Assembly: GCA_964014735.1 (NCBI GenBank)
Contig: CAXHBH010000002.1
Span: forward strand, 45,981-109,980
Direction of reading: 5' to 3'
Source: UBA7446 sp964014735
GTDB lineage: Bacteria > Bacteroidota > Bacteroidia > Flavobacteriales > Flavobacteriaceae
Length of the DNA stretch: 64,000 nt
Shown: positions 37,372-47,057 of the stretch, piece after piece
Numbering within the stretch: position 1 is the first letter of the stretch
Layout of the letters: every line of letters begins with the position of its first letter
Notes under the pieces: generated by a model
Told to the model about the DNA's origin: nothing
Database searches by the model: none
What the model saw: only the letters and a program-made list of their open reading frames with translations
Made by a program: the position numbers and the translations under genes

Positions 37372-38160
37372 ATGAAGAACAAAGAAGTAATTAATCACAT
37401 TGTAAATTGGCTTAAAAACTATGCACAAGACAACAAGATGAATGGATTTGTTGTAGGTGTTTCTGGCGGAATTGATTCTGCCCTAACATCAACTTTGTGT
37501 GCCAAAACAGGACTTCCTACTTTATGCTTGGAAATGCCTATAAAACAACAACAGAATCAGGTTGATCGTGCGCAAAAACACATCAGTTGGTTGCGCAAGC
37601 ATCACACCAATGTAGCGGAAAAGATGGTCTTATTATATCCTGTTTTTGATGCTTTATCCAAAGCCGTTGAGGCTGATGAGCAAAAAAATGAAGACTTATT
37701 GTCGCTAGCCAATACACGAGCTAGGTTACGCATGGTAACACTCTATTATTATGCCGCCTGTGAGCGCTATTTGGTAGCGGGCACAGGAAATAAGGTTGAG
37801 GATTTCGGCGTTGGTTTTTATACCAAATACGGCGATGGCGGCGTTGATTTAAGCCCAATTGCAGATCTGTCAAAAACACAAGTACGCGCATTGGCAAGTA
37901 CTTTGGGGGTTGACCAAAAAATTTTAAGTGCACCTCCAACAGATGGTCTTTGGGATGATGGCAGAAATGATGAAGAACAATTAGACGCCACATATGAGCA
38001 ATTGGAATGGGCGATGACTCAGCATGCAGCAGGGAAATCTCCAGCAGATTTTGTAGGAGAAAAAGCGCGTGTTTTGGAGATATTTTTATCACATCACTAC
38101 GCCAACAAACACAAAATGGAACCCATACCCGTTTGCAGTATTCCGGATCATCTGATATAG
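37372..38160 (+). CDS. nadE: NH3-dependent NAD+ synthetase
   Basis: The 262-residue enzyme makes NAD+ from deamido-NAD+. The ATP PP-loop S-GGIDS is at 31-36, and GTGNKVEDFGVGFYTKYGDGG gives the deamido-NAD site. There is no glutaminase domain, so ammonia is the nitrogen donor. It is divergent from gldB and followed by 84 nt of non-coding sequence. Confidence 0.96.
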   Translation: MKNKEVINHIVNWLKNYAQDNKMNGFVVGVSGGIDSALTSTLCAKTGLPTLCLEMPIKQQQNQVDRAQKHISWLRKHHTNVAEKMVLLYPVFDALSKAVEADEQKNEDLLSLANTRARLRMVTLYYYAACERYLVAGTGNKVEDFGVGFYTKYGDGGVDLSPIADLSKTQVRALASTLGVDQKILSAPPTDGLWDDGRNDEEQLDATYEQLEWAMTQHAAGKSPADFVGEKARVLEIFLSHHYANKHKMEPIPVCSIPDHLI

Positions 38161-38244
38161 CCTCACAACAACAGCTTTTCGCGAAAATTATTTTTATCTC
38201 TATTAAATTGATTTTTTGCTATTTTTATGGTCAACTATTAGTTC

Positions 38245-38880
38245 ATGATTCGCGTATTTGTTGCTGATGCACATCCAATCGTTCACAAAGGCTTAAAAGC
38301 TGTATTTCGTAATTCTAATGAAATCAGAATTGTAGGAAAAGGACTTCATTACTCTGATTTGGTTGACCACCTAGGCTCAAAAAATGTGGATATAGTCGTG
38401 CTCGAAATTGAACTTCCTGGGTTTGAAGACATCCGCACTCTGCGCAGACTTAAAGATCAGTACACAAACGTGCGCTTCTTAGTATTTACTACGCTAAGCG
38501 AAGAGGTTTATGCCGTCAGTGCACTCAAATATGGCGCATCTGGATTTTTATCCAAGAAAAACCCGTTGAAAAGGCTCAAAGATGCCATTTTGAAAATAAG
38601 TACCGGTGGTGTTTATATCACCAACGAATTGGCAGAACATATGGCATTTAATGAGGCAGGAGTTAATCGAAGTGCATTTATTAACCGATTATCTGAAAGA
38701 GAAATTCAAGTACTTCGCCTTTTGCTGAGCGGCAATCGCAATAAAGAAATTGCAATAAAATTAAGTATTAGCGACAAAACGGTAAGTACATATCGCTCAA
38801 GGCTGATGAAAAAACTTAAAGTCAAAAATTTAGTTGAAATGCTAAACAAGCTTCAGCACATAGATTTAGACATGTATTAA
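38245..38880 (+). CDS. LuxR-family response regulator with degenerate receiver
   Basis: The 211-residue protein has a receiver domain (1-120) and a LuxR helix-turn-helix (about 148-200, LSEREIQVL and IAIKLSISDKTVSTYRSRLM). The phospho-acceptor position is Glu54 (VVLEIELPG) instead of Asp, and the acidic pair is D8-A9 instead of DD; Thr82 and Lys104 are kept. Such a receiver probably cannot be phosphorylated normally and may be locked in one state or respond to binding. No histidine kinase is encoded nearby. It converges on dnaG with a 4-nt overlap. Confidence 0.9.
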   Translation: MIRVFVADAHPIVHKGLKAVFRNSNEIRIVGKGLHYSDLVDHLGSKNVDIVVLEIELPGFEDIRTLRRLKDQYTNVRFLVFTTLSEEVYAVSALKYGASGFLSKKNPLKRLKDAILKISTGGVYITNELAEHMAFNEAGVNRSAFINRLSEREIQVLRLLLSGNRNKEIAIKLSISDKTVSTYRSRLMKKLKVKNLVEMLNKLQHIDLDMY

Positions 38881-40832
38881 ACAACCCGGTTTAAACGATA
38901 ACTCAATACGGTTTTAAGTTTGTGATATTGTACTATTTCTTCTAAAAGTTCTCCATGATGACTGTCGATATCATTTTCAGTGTCTGTTTGTAATGTCGCA
39001 ACCTTCTCATCAATAAGCTGACATCTAAAACGTAAAATAACCTCGTGAACCCATCTTGCCAAGTTGGCCTTTTTGTCTTTTATGAAAATATTTTTTCGCT
39101 CCCAATCGTGAAGTGTGTGCAGTTCATCTTCAAGCAATAAGTCTGAAACTTCTGTTGCCAATTTCGGGTCTAAATTAGCCACAAAAGTATCCATTTGAAT
39201 AGCAGAATTATCGCTCAACGCAGCCAACACTTTTGGATATAAGCCTTTAAACACAGTTGTTGAAAATGCAATTTCATCTTGCTGTAAATCCAAATATATT
39301 TTTTCAAAAACACGTGAAGTTATTTTTGAACTTACCATTGAAAGTTCACCAGATTTATCATCAGTTTTTAAAATAGGTTCTTTAAATTCAACTTCTTCAT
39401 GTCCGTGAAGCAGTAAGATTTTGATTATGTCTTTCTCGAGCTCAAAACGGGTACTTACAGCAGCTGCCCTTCTCTCTTGAGGAACCACAGACATGGCCTG
39501 TGCGGACACTTGCCTTAGTGACTTAGAAGGCTTTATTTGAGACACTTGTGCGAGAGTGGCAAACAAAACCTCCTCGCTAATTTCCATCAAGGAGGCACAT
39601 GACTTAATGTATACCTCTTGCTTTATACGATCTGGAATTTTCGCAATGCTCTGTACCATTTCACGAATGGTTTCTGCCTTTTTAAGAGGCTCATGTGCAG
39701 CCTCGTTTACTAGTAATGCAGCCTTGAACTGAATGAAATCCTTGGCATTATTGCTTAAAAAATCTTTTACTTCTGCAAAGCCATTTGTACGAACGAAGCT
39801 GTCTGGATCTTCCCCTTCTGGAAACAGACAAACACGAACATTCATACCCGCCTCCAAAATCAAATCAATGCCCCGCAATGATGCACGAAGGCCCGCGGGA
39901 TCACCATCAAACAAAACAGTAATGTTTTTGGTCAGCCTCCCAATAAGCCGAATTTGTTCAGGTGATAAGGCGGTACCTGAAGACGAAACAACGTTCTTAA
40001 TACCACGTTGGTACATTTGGATTACATCGGTATATCCTTCAACCAAATAACAATTTTCTTCTTTTGCTATGGACTGCTTTGCTTGATACAAACCATATAG
40101 CACCTTACTTTTGTTATAAATCTCGCTTTCAGGCGAGTTCATGTATTTGGCTGTTTTTTTGTCTTGTGTTAGAATACGTCCACCAAAGCCCAACACACGA
40201 CCCGACATGCTTTGAATAGGAAACATTACACGACCCTTGAAGCGGTCAAAATTTTTGTCACCTTTAACTATGCTAAGACCTGTTTTCTCTAAAAAATCAA
40301 GCTGATAACCAGCTTGTTGCGCCGCATCTGTTAGTGCACTCCAAGTATCGGGTGAATAGCCTAATTGAAAAAATCGAATGGTTTCCTCGCTAAAGCCACG
40401 CTCTTTGAAATAACTCAAACCAATGGCTTTCCCCTGCGTTGTATTCCACATAGAATCTTCAAAGAAACCTACAGCATAAGCACTAACCAAATACATGCTT
40501 TCACGTACACTGGCAGCAGCTTTCTGCTCATCATTCTGTACGGTTTCCTCAATTTCAATATTATACTTTTTAGCCAAATAGCGTATAGCTTCTGGATAAG
40601 AAAAATGTTCGTGCTCCATCAAAAAGGCAACCACATTACCCCCTTTACCACTAGAAAAGTCTTTCCAAATTTGCTTTACAGGAGACACCATAAAGCTTGG
40701 AGAACGCTCATCTGTAAAAGGACTTAGACCCTTAAAGTTGGCACCTGATTTTTTAAGCTGCACAAAATCTCCGATAACCTCCTCTAAGCGAGCAGTATCA
40801 AAAACAGCATCTATGGTAGATTTTTGTATCAC
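38877..40832 (-). CDS. dnaG: DNA primase DnaG, without zinc ligands
   Basis: This 651-residue primase has the N-terminal CHC2-type domain, the TOPRIM core (VEGYTDV near 265 and FDGDPAG near 315) and a helicase-binding C-terminus. In the zinc domain the four expected ligands are replaced: Ser37, Thr40, Asp58 and Ser61 (SPFT and KDFSSG in place of CPFH and HCFGCG). The flanking SPSFMVSPVKQ is intact, so the fold is likely kept without metal. It lies 38 nt behind the polyprenyl synthase gene. Confidence 0.95.
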   Translation of the reverse strand: MIQKSTIDAVFDTARLEEVIGDFVQLKKSGANFKGLSPFTDERSPSFMVSPVKQIWKDFSSGKGGNVVAFLMEHEHFSYPEAIRYLAKKYNIEIEETVQNDEQKAAASVRESMYLVSAYAVGFFEDSMWNTTQGKAIGLSYFKERGFSEETIRFFQLGYSPDTWSALTDAAQQAGYQLDFLEKTGLSIVKGDKNFDRFKGRVMFPIQSMSGRVLGFGGRILTQDKKTAKYMNSPESEIYNKSKVLYGLYQAKQSIAKEENCYLVEGYTDVIQMYQRGIKNVVSSSGTALSPEQIRLIGRLTKNITVLFDGDPAGLRASLRGIDLILEAGMNVRVCLFPEGEDPDSFVRTNGFAEVKDFLSNNAKDFIQFKAALLVNEAAHEPLKKAETIREMVQSIAKIPDRIKQEVYIKSCASLMEISEEVLFATLAQVSQIKPSKSLRQVSAQAMSVVPQERRAAAVSTRFELEKDIIKILLLHGHEEVEFKEPILKTDDKSGELSMVSSKITSRVFEKIYLDLQQDEIAFSTTVFKGLYPKVLAALSDNSAIQMDTFVANLDPKLATEVSDLLLEDELHTLHDWERKNIFIKDKKANLARWVHEVILRFRCQLIDEKVATLQTDTENDIDSHHGELLEEIVQYHKLKTVLSYRLNRVV

Positions 40833-40870
40833 AGAATAAAATAAGGTCTAAAATACGTAATTCAGTAAAG

Positions 40871-41848
40871 TTATTTCTTACGCTCAATAACATAACGCAC
40901 CATTTCTTCAAGTGCATCGCGAAATTCATTTTTTGGAAAGTTATGAAGTTGTGCCAATGCCTTGTCTTTATAGGCGTGCATTTGCATGGTCGCATGCTCC
41001 AATCCACCCTGTTCTTTAACAAATGAAATGACACGCTTAACGCGTTTTTTGTCTTTGTTATGATGTTTAATAGATTGAATTAGCCACTTTTTTTGTTTTT
41101 TGTCTGACTTATTAATCACATGAATAAGCGGAAGTGTCATTTTTTTTTCACGTATATCAATGCCGGTTGGCTTGCCGATTTTAGTCTCTCCATAATCAAA
41201 AAGGTCATCTTTAATTTGAAAAGCGATACCAATATTTTCACCAAACTGACGTAGCTGCTCCACCGTTTCCGAACTAGCACGAACTGATGCGGCACCAATT
41301 GCACAACAAGAGGCTATCAATGTAGCTGTTTTTTGACGTATAATTTCCATATAGGTGAACTCATCAATGTCTAATCGTCGGGTTTTTTCAATTTGAAGCA
41401 ATTCACCCTCACTCATTTCGCGAACAGCAACAGAAATTATTTCCAATAAATCAAAATCTTTATAATCTATACATAATAACAAGCCTTTTGAAAGTAAGTA
41501 GTCCCCTACCAAAACAGCAATTTTATTTTTCCATAGCGCATTAATAGAGAAAAATCCGCGGCGGTGATAACTTTCATCAACAACATCGTCGTGAACAAGT
41601 GTAGCCGTATGAATAAGCTCTATTACAGAAGCAGCACGATAGCAGCGCTCGTTAACCTCTTTTTCTTCTAACATTTTAGCTACCATAAAAACAAACATGG
41701 GTCGCATTTGCTTTCCCTTACGATTAACTATATAATATGTAATACGATTGAGAAGCGCCACATGAGAACGCATAGATGAGGAAAACTTATCCTCAAATAG
41801 GTCCATTTCTTTGGCAATGGGTTTTTTAAGCTGATCTACAATTTTCAT
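40871..41848 (-). CDS. Polyprenyl diphosphate synthase (long-chain, IspB-like)
   Basis: The 325-residue trans-prenyltransferase has both aspartate-rich motifs, D87-D-V-V-D91 and D214-D-L-F-D218, and the GKQMRP substrate loop. It would make the side chain of menaquinone, the quinone of Flavobacteriia. The residues before the first Asp motif favour long products, but chain length is not certain. A 64-nt gap to rlmN separates it from its upstream neighbour. Confidence 0.92.
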   Translation of the reverse strand: MKIVDQLKKPIAKEMDLFEDKFSSSMRSHVALLNRITYYIVNRKGKQMRPMFVFMVAKMLEEKEVNERCYRAASVIELIHTATLVHDDVVDESYHRRGFFSINALWKNKIAVLVGDYLLSKGLLLCIDYKDFDLLEIISVAVREMSEGELLQIEKTRRLDIDEFTYMEIIRQKTATLIASCCAIGAASVRASSETVEQLRQFGENIGIAFQIKDDLFDYGETKIGKPTGIDIREKKMTLPLIHVINKSDKKQKKWLIQSIKHHNKDKKRVKRVISFVKEQGGLEHATMQMHAYKDKALAQLHNFPKNEFRDALEEMVRYVIERKK

Positions 41849-41912
41849 TGGTTCATAAAGATACGATATAGTGATTTAGCAATTTGCTAACCAACTGTGT
41901 TGAATATCCGAA

Positions 41913-42953
41913 CTAGGTTTTATTAGCCAATTGACCACAGGCTGCATCAATGTCTTTACCGCGTGACCGTCTTATTGTTATCGGAATATGATTTTTTTCA
42001 AGTGCAGTCACATATTGGTTAATGGCAGTGTTATCAGCTTGACTAAAATGATGATTTCCCACGGGGTTGTATTCAATCAAATTGACCTTTGAAGGAGTCT
42101 TTTTACAAAATCTAACTAGGGCATCGATTTCAGCTGGACTATCGTTTATATCTTTCCAAACAACATACTCGTAAGTAACACGCTCCTTGGTCTTACTGAA
42201 CCAATATTGAATGGAGTCTTGCAAATCAGTAAGCGGAAAAGAAGTGCTAAACGGCATGATTTCGTTTCGGGTTTCTTCAATAGCGCTGTGCAGCGAAACC
42301 GCCAACTTAAAACGCGGATGTTCATCGGCCATTTTGATTATAATTTTAGGAATGCCAGAAGTGGAAACGGTAATGCGTCTTGGAGACATGCCCATACCTT
42401 CTGAACTTGTGATTTTAGCAATAGCCTTTATCACATTGGGGTAGTTCATCATGGGCTCCCCCATACCCATAAAAACAATGTTAGAAAGAGGACGGTCGAA
42501 ATGCTCCAAGCTTTGCTTATTAAGCATGGCTACTTGGTCAAAAATCTCATCAGGGTTTAGATTACGCATCCTTTTTAATTGTGCAGTAGCGCAAAAAGTA
42601 CAATCAAGACTACATCCCACCTGACTGGAAACACAAGCCGTTGAGCGGGTTTTTGTGGGGATCAATACAGATTCTACAACCTTATCGTCATAAAGGCGCA
42701 CGGCATTTTTAATCGTACCATCATTACTAAATTGAACTTTGGCAATATTGGTGTGATTGATTTTAAAGTACTTACTCAGTAAAGCTCGGTGAGTTTTGGA
42801 AAGATTGGTCATTTGTTCAAAATCAATCGCTGCCTTTTGCCACAACCATTCATAGACTTGATTACCATGAAAAGAAGGTGCGTTGTGCGACACAAAAAAA
42901 GAACAAATCTCTTCTTTTGTGCAGCGGCGTATATCTTTCTTAACCTCGGTCAT
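41913..42953 (-). CDS. rlmN: 23S rRNA/tRNA adenine-2-methyltransferase RlmN
   Basis: This 346-residue radical-SAM enzyme methylates A2503 of 23S rRNA. The cluster-binding C114-x3-C118-x2-C121 is present, with C338 (AACGQLA) as the mobile catalytic cysteine partner near the C-terminus. GMGEPMMNY and the SLHSA segments are typical. It lies 7 nt after queA. Confidence 0.96.
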   Translation of the reverse strand: MTEVKKDIRRCTKEEICSFFVSHNAPSFHGNQVYEWLWQKAAIDFEQMTNLSKTHRALLSKYFKINHTNIAKVQFSNDGTIKNAVRLYDDKVVESVLIPTKTRSTACVSSQVGCSLDCTFCATAQLKRMRNLNPDEIFDQVAMLNKQSLEHFDRPLSNIVFMGMGEPMMNYPNVIKAIAKITSSEGMGMSPRRITVSTSGIPKIIIKMADEHPRFKLAVSLHSAIEETRNEIMPFSTSFPLTDLQDSIQYWFSKTKERVTYEYVVWKDINDSPAEIDALVRFCKKTPSKVNLIEYNPVGNHHFSQADNTAINQYVTALEKNHIPITIRRSRGKDIDAACGQLANKT

Positions 42954-42960
42954 AGAGGTT

Positions 42961-44010
42961 TTAGAGAATGAGCATCGCGTCTCCGTAAGAGTAAAAGCGA
43001 TATTTATGACTTATGGCTTCATCGTAGGCTTTTTTGATGAAATCGTGTCCAGCAAATGCAGACACCATCATTAACAAGGTCGATTTTGGCAAGTGGAAGT
43101 TGGTAACCATAGCGTCGCCTATTTTAAAATCATAGGGAGGAAAGATGAATTTGTGTGTCCATCCCTGGAACGGATTCAAGGTACCGCTAGAAGAAACTGA
43201 AGACTCCAGCGCACGCATGGAAGTCGTTCCAATGGCACAAATACGGTGGCCAGCTGCTTTAGCTTTATTTACCATTGCCGCTGCATCTGCATCTATTTTT
43301 AATTCCTCAGAATCCATTTTGTGTTTTGATAGATCCTCAACCTCAACTGGGTTAAATGTACCCAAACCAACGTGGACAGTAAGTTCCGCCAAATCAACTC
43401 CTTTAATTTCAAGACGCTTTAAAACGTGTTTAGAAAAGTGAAGTCCTGCTGTCGGTGCAGCTACTGCTCCTTCATGCTTGGCATATATGGTTTGATAACG
43501 TTCACGATCAAAATCTTCCTCTGCGCGCTTGATGTATTTCGGAAGCGGCGTTTGTCCAAGCTCTTTTAACTTTAAGCGAAACTCTTCATAGCTTCCATCA
43601 AACAAAAATCGCAATGTTCTACCACGTGATGTAGTATTATCAATGACCTCAGCCACCAAAGATTCGTCTGTACCAAAATATAGTTTGTTACCAATACGGA
43701 TTTTTCTTGCCGGATCAACCAATACATCCCAAAGACGTTGTTCTTTATTTAACTCCCTTAGCAAAAATACTTCAATTTTAGCGCCTGTTTTTTCTTTGTT
43801 ACCCATCAAACGTGCAGGAAAAACCTTGGTGTTGTTAAGCGCCATTACGTCACCTTCGTCAAAATATTCAGTAATATCTTTAAATTTTTTGTGCTCAATA
43901 GTTTGCGTTTCACGGTGCAAAACCATGAGTTTAGATTCGTCCCGGTGTTCTGCTGGGTGTTCTGCTAATAAATCTTCTGGAAGATCGAAGTTAAAGTGAG
44001 AAAGTTTCAT
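42961..44010 (-). CDS. queA: S-adenosylmethionine:tRNA ribosyltransferase-isomerase QueA
   Basis: QueA (349 residues) makes epoxyqueuosine in tRNA. It opens with FDLPEDLLAEHP and contains NNTKVFPARLMG, AAPTAGLHFS and VGLGTFNPV, all family signatures, and ends with SHKYRFYSYGDAMLI. It is read with aroA upstream (46-nt gap) and rlmN downstream, both tightly spaced. Confidence 0.97.
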   Translation of the reverse strand: MKLSHFNFDLPEDLLAEHPAEHRDESKLMVLHRETQTIEHKKFKDITEYFDEGDVMALNNTKVFPARLMGNKEKTGAKIEVFLLRELNKEQRLWDVLVDPARKIRIGNKLYFGTDESLVAEVIDNTTSRGRTLRFLFDGSYEEFRLKLKELGQTPLPKYIKRAEEDFDRERYQTIYAKHEGAVAAPTAGLHFSKHVLKRLEIKGVDLAELTVHVGLGTFNPVEVEDLSKHKMDSEELKIDADAAAMVNKAKAAGHRICAIGTTSMRALESSVSSSGTLNPFQGWTHKFIFPPYDFKIGDAMVTNFHLPKSTLLMMVSAFAGHDFIKKAYDEAISHKYRFYSYGDAMLIL

Positions 44011-44056
44011 ATTAATTTTTTCAAGGCGCTAATATACTGCACCAACATAGGGGTTG

Positions 44057-45301
44057 TCAAGGATTTGACCAATTATTTATCGGAATCGATGAAAAACCAA
44101 GAGACCTAAGGTCATCCCAAAAACTTGAGTATGATTTGCTTACCACATCTGCATCATTAATAACAATTGGTACACAAATACTTAAAGGTGCAAAAGCCAT
44201 GGCCATGCGGTGGTCATGGTAGGTGTCTATAGCAACGTCGGGAACGATAGCAGTTGTTCGCGCATCAAGATGGAGACTATCTTCTGTAATACGAATACTT
44301 GCACCCAACTTGCTCAGTTCGTTTTGCAAAGCCACCAAACGATCGGTTTCCTTGATTTTTAGTGTATGTAATCCCGTCAAATCACAAGAAATGCCCAAGC
44401 CGTAACAAGTAACGGCTATGGTTTGCGCAATATCTGGCGCTTTGATTAAATCTAAAATAATATGGGATTCCACTTCGCTGGATTTAGTCAATTGCAGCCT
44501 GTGGCCATTAAAAGAAGTAATCACGCCCAATTGGGCATAGATGTTAACCAGCACACTATCGCCTTGAAGGCTGTTTTGTTCATAGCTGTTGATAGATACG
44601 TCAGCTGATTTCGACAAAGCAACCATGCTAAAGTGGTAGGAGGCTGAACTCCAGTCAGATTCTACAGTTAGTGTTTTTGCGTCAATTCTATCTTTTGGCA
44701 AAACACGAATCGTTTGCCCCGAAAACTTAACGTCTATGCCCACACGCTGCAAAAGGGCGCAGGTCATGTTGATATAAGGCACAGAGGTGATTTCTCCTTC
44801 CAACACGATCTCTAATCCGTTAGGAAGCTTGGGGGCAACCAACATCAAAGAAGTGATGTATTGGCTACTCACATTGGCGGCTAAGGAAACATTTGAGATG
44901 TCTATTGCCTTTCCTGAAATATGCAAAGGCGGATAGCCTTCATTTTTGACGTAGTCAATATCAGCTCCAATGGAGTGCAACGCATCCACCAATAGTTTGA
45001 TGGGACGCTCTTGCATGCGCTGTGATCCAGTTAATAATTTATCTATGCCTGGGGTTGTGGCAAAATAGGAAGTCAAAAAGCGCATGGTGGTACCTGCATG
45101 CCCAATGTCAATCTTGTGTTCTTTAGAAGTAAGCCCACGTTGCATGGCTTGGGTATCATCGGAATTGGACAGGTTTTCCAGTGCTAAAGTTGGGAATAAT
45201 GCTTGGAGCATCAACAAGCGATTGGATTCACTTTTGGAACCTGTTATTTGACAAATACCCCTAAGTATTTGGGTAGGGTGTGTTAGTCTAATACTACTCA
45301 T
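44057..45301 (-). CDS. aroA: 3-phosphoshikimate 1-carboxyvinyltransferase (EPSP synthase)
   Basis: The 414-residue enzyme performs the sixth shikimate-pathway step. GSKSESNRLLML (about 22-33), the GHAGTTMRFLTS loop and a C-terminal DVVSKSYSSFWDDL are present. The usual NAGTAMR is changed to HAGTTMR, a mild divergence often seen in this phylum. It overlaps the MazG-like gene by 4 nt and lies downstream of the pheA leader, so it may share the attenuation control. Confidence 0.95.
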   Translation of the reverse strand: MSSIRLTHPTQILRGICQITGSKSESNRLLMLQALFPTLALENLSNSDDTQAMQRGLTSKEHKIDIGHAGTTMRFLTSYFATTPGIDKLLTGSQRMQERPIKLLVDALHSIGADIDYVKNEGYPPLHISGKAIDISNVSLAANVSSQYITSLMLVAPKLPNGLEIVLEGEITSVPYINMTCALLQRVGIDVKFSGQTIRVLPKDRIDAKTLTVESDWSSASYHFSMVALSKSADVSINSYEQNSLQGDSVLVNIYAQLGVITSFNGHRLQLTKSSEVESHIILDLIKAPDIAQTIAVTCYGLGISCDLTGLHTLKIKETDRLVALQNELSKLGASIRITEDSLHLDARTTAIVPDVAIDTYHDHRMAMAFAPLSICVPIVINDADVVSKSYSSFWDDLRSLGFSSIPINNWSNP

Positions 45302-45627
45302 GAACGTAGTTTGGGATTGTTGTGATGACGGTCGTGGTCTCGGGATGTCTTTAAGTCAAGTTTCTTGTTAAATGCCGCTTGCAAATCAGTATCGGTCTGA
45401 TTGGCCAAACATAGCAATACAAAAAGGACATCGGCCAATTCTTCACCCAAATCCTTGCCTTTGTCACTTTCTTTTTCGGATTGCTCGCCATATCTACGTG
45501 CAATAATTCGTGCTACTTCACCTATCTCCTCAGTTAGCTGTGCCATATTAGTCAACTCATTAAAGTAACGGACGCCGTGTTTTTCAATCCATACGTCAAC
45601 GGCTTTTTGAGCATCTTGAATATTCAT
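45298..45627 (-). CDS. MazG-like nucleotide pyrophosphohydrolase
   Basis: The 109-residue all-alpha NTP pyrophosphatase has the metal-binding pattern E-E-I-G-E (about 32-36) and E-E-L-A-D (about 62-66). It would clean up non-canonical nucleotides. It overlaps both neighbours by 4 nt. Confidence 0.9.
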   Translation of the reverse strand: MNIQDAQKAVDVWIEKHGVRYFNELTNMAQLTEEIGEVARIIARRYGEQSEKESDKGKDLGEELADVLFVLLCLANQTDTDLQAAFNKKLDLKTSRDHDRHHNNPKLRS

Positions 45628-46079
45628 AAGTCTCTGTTTTTTGAATCAATAACAATGGTTACAGGACCATCGTTTGTCATATTGATTTGCATATCTGCAC
45701 CAAAAATACCGCTCTGTACGGGTTTTCCAATAAGCTGCGTGGCTTTTTGTAAAAATTGCTCATAAAGCGGTATGGCTATTTCATGTGCTGCAGCCTTTAT
45801 GTAAGAAGGCCTATTGCCTTTTTTAGTTTGTGCATAAAGCGTAAACTGGCTTACCACCAACAACTCGCCTGCAACATCCATCACACTCTTATTCATCATA
45901 TCGGCTTGGTCATTGAAAATACGCATATTGATTATTTTATTAAGTAGCCAATCGAGGTCTTTCATGGTATCGGACTGCGTTATGCCCAACAGTACCACTA
46001 GACCGTGTCCAATGCTTGCTTCATGGGTTTTATTGGCAGTTAGCTTGGCCGTCGATACACGTTGTAATACAGCTCTCAT
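45624..46079 (-). CDS. dtd: D-aminoacyl-tRNA deacylase
   Basis: This 151-residue DTD enzyme hydrolyses D-aminoacyl-tRNAs. The two signature motifs are present: VSQFTLYA (about 79-86) and the C-terminal N-D-GPVT cross-subunit element. It shares one base with rsgA. Confidence 0.95.
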   Translation of the reverse strand: MRAVLQRVSTAKLTANKTHEASIGHGLVVLLGITQSDTMKDLDWLLNKIINMRIFNDQADMMNKSVMDVAGELLVVSQFTLYAQTKKGNRPSYIKAAAHEIAIPLYEQFLQKATQLIGKPVQSGIFGADMQINMTNDGPVTIVIDSKNRDL

Positions 46080-47023
46080 TAATCCGAAAAATCAGTTCGA
46101 TAATGTTGATTCTCCCCTGCCAGCATTTGCACATAACTCTTGTATCGTGATGCGGCTATTTCACCAGCCTCGACTGCAGCCTTAACTGCGCATTTAGGTT
46201 CCTCTAAGTGGAGGCAGTTGTTAAACTTACAAGCATCTTTTTTGGAGAAAAATTCACGGAAGTAGTCTCCTATTTCCGTTGCTTCCATATTTACTACGCC
46301 AAAGCCACGAATACCAGGTGTATCCACAATACGGGCATTAAAATCCAAATCGTGCATTTCGGCAAAGGTAGTTGTATGTTGTCCTTGTTGATGTTGAGCA
46401 GAGATGTCTGCCGTCTTGATGTTTAGTCCAGGTGCCAAGGCATTTACCAACGTCGATTTTCCTACCCCGCTGTGCCCAGAGAGCATGCAAGTTTTACCTT
46501 CCATTATTGTTTTTACGTCGCCTAGATTTGTGCCCTTTAAGGCCGAAATCTCCAAGCAAGTGTAACCGATATTTTCATACAACTGTTTTAGGCTTCGCAT
46601 TTGCTCATTGTCAGAATTGCTATAGCTATCTTCTTTATTAAATAGCAATACCGTTTCAATTTCATATGCCTCGGCGGTGGCCAAAAACCGATCAATAAAG
46701 GCAGGATAGGTAGTTGGATTGTTAAGCGTTACTAACAAAAAAGCGCAGTCAATGTTAGCGGCAATGATGTGAATTTGTTTGGATAAATTAACAGACTTAC
46801 GCACGATATAATTTTTGCGCGTTTGGATACCTGTAATTACTCCTTCCTGTCCGTTTTGGGTGTCTTTTAGCGTTAACTCAACAATGTCTCCAACAGCCAA
46901 AGGATTGGTGCTAGTCAATCCTTCTAGTCGAAACTTCCCTTTAATGCGACAGGGGATGAATTTCCCCTGGGCATCTTTTACTTGATACCAGCTTCCCGTT
47001 GATTTGTATACAACACCTGTCAT
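46079..47023 (-). CDS. rsgA: Ribosome small-subunit GTPase RsgA
   Basis: RsgA (314 residues) is a circularly permuted GTPase for late 30S maturation. It has an N-terminal OB fold, G4 (NKED), G1 (GHSGVGKST), G3 (DTPGIRGFG) and a C-terminal zinc site (C-x4-C ... H-x5-C in KFNNCLHLEEPKCAV). It lies 34 nt after the DAHP synthase gene. Confidence 0.96.
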   Translation of the reverse strand: MTGVVYKSTGSWYQVKDAQGKFIPCRIKGKFRLEGLTSTNPLAVGDIVELTLKDTQNGQEGVITGIQTRKNYIVRKSVNLSKQIHIIAANIDCAFLLVTLNNPTTYPAFIDRFLATAEAYEIETVLLFNKEDSYSNSDNEQMRSLKQLYENIGYTCLEISALKGTNLGDVKTIMEGKTCMLSGHSGVGKSTLVNALAPGLNIKTADISAQHQQGQHTTTFAEMHDLDFNARIVDTPGIRGFGVVNMEATEIGDYFREFFSKKDACKFNNCLHLEEPKCAVKAAVEAGEIAASRYKSYVQMLAGENQHYRTDFSD

Positions 47024-47057
47024 ATAGCCAAATTAACGGATTTTTGGTTTATATACA

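Noticed and set aside
38180..38205. TTTTCGCGAAAA palindrome after nadE as a terminator
   Set aside because: The stem has almost no loop and only a broken T run; too weak to call.
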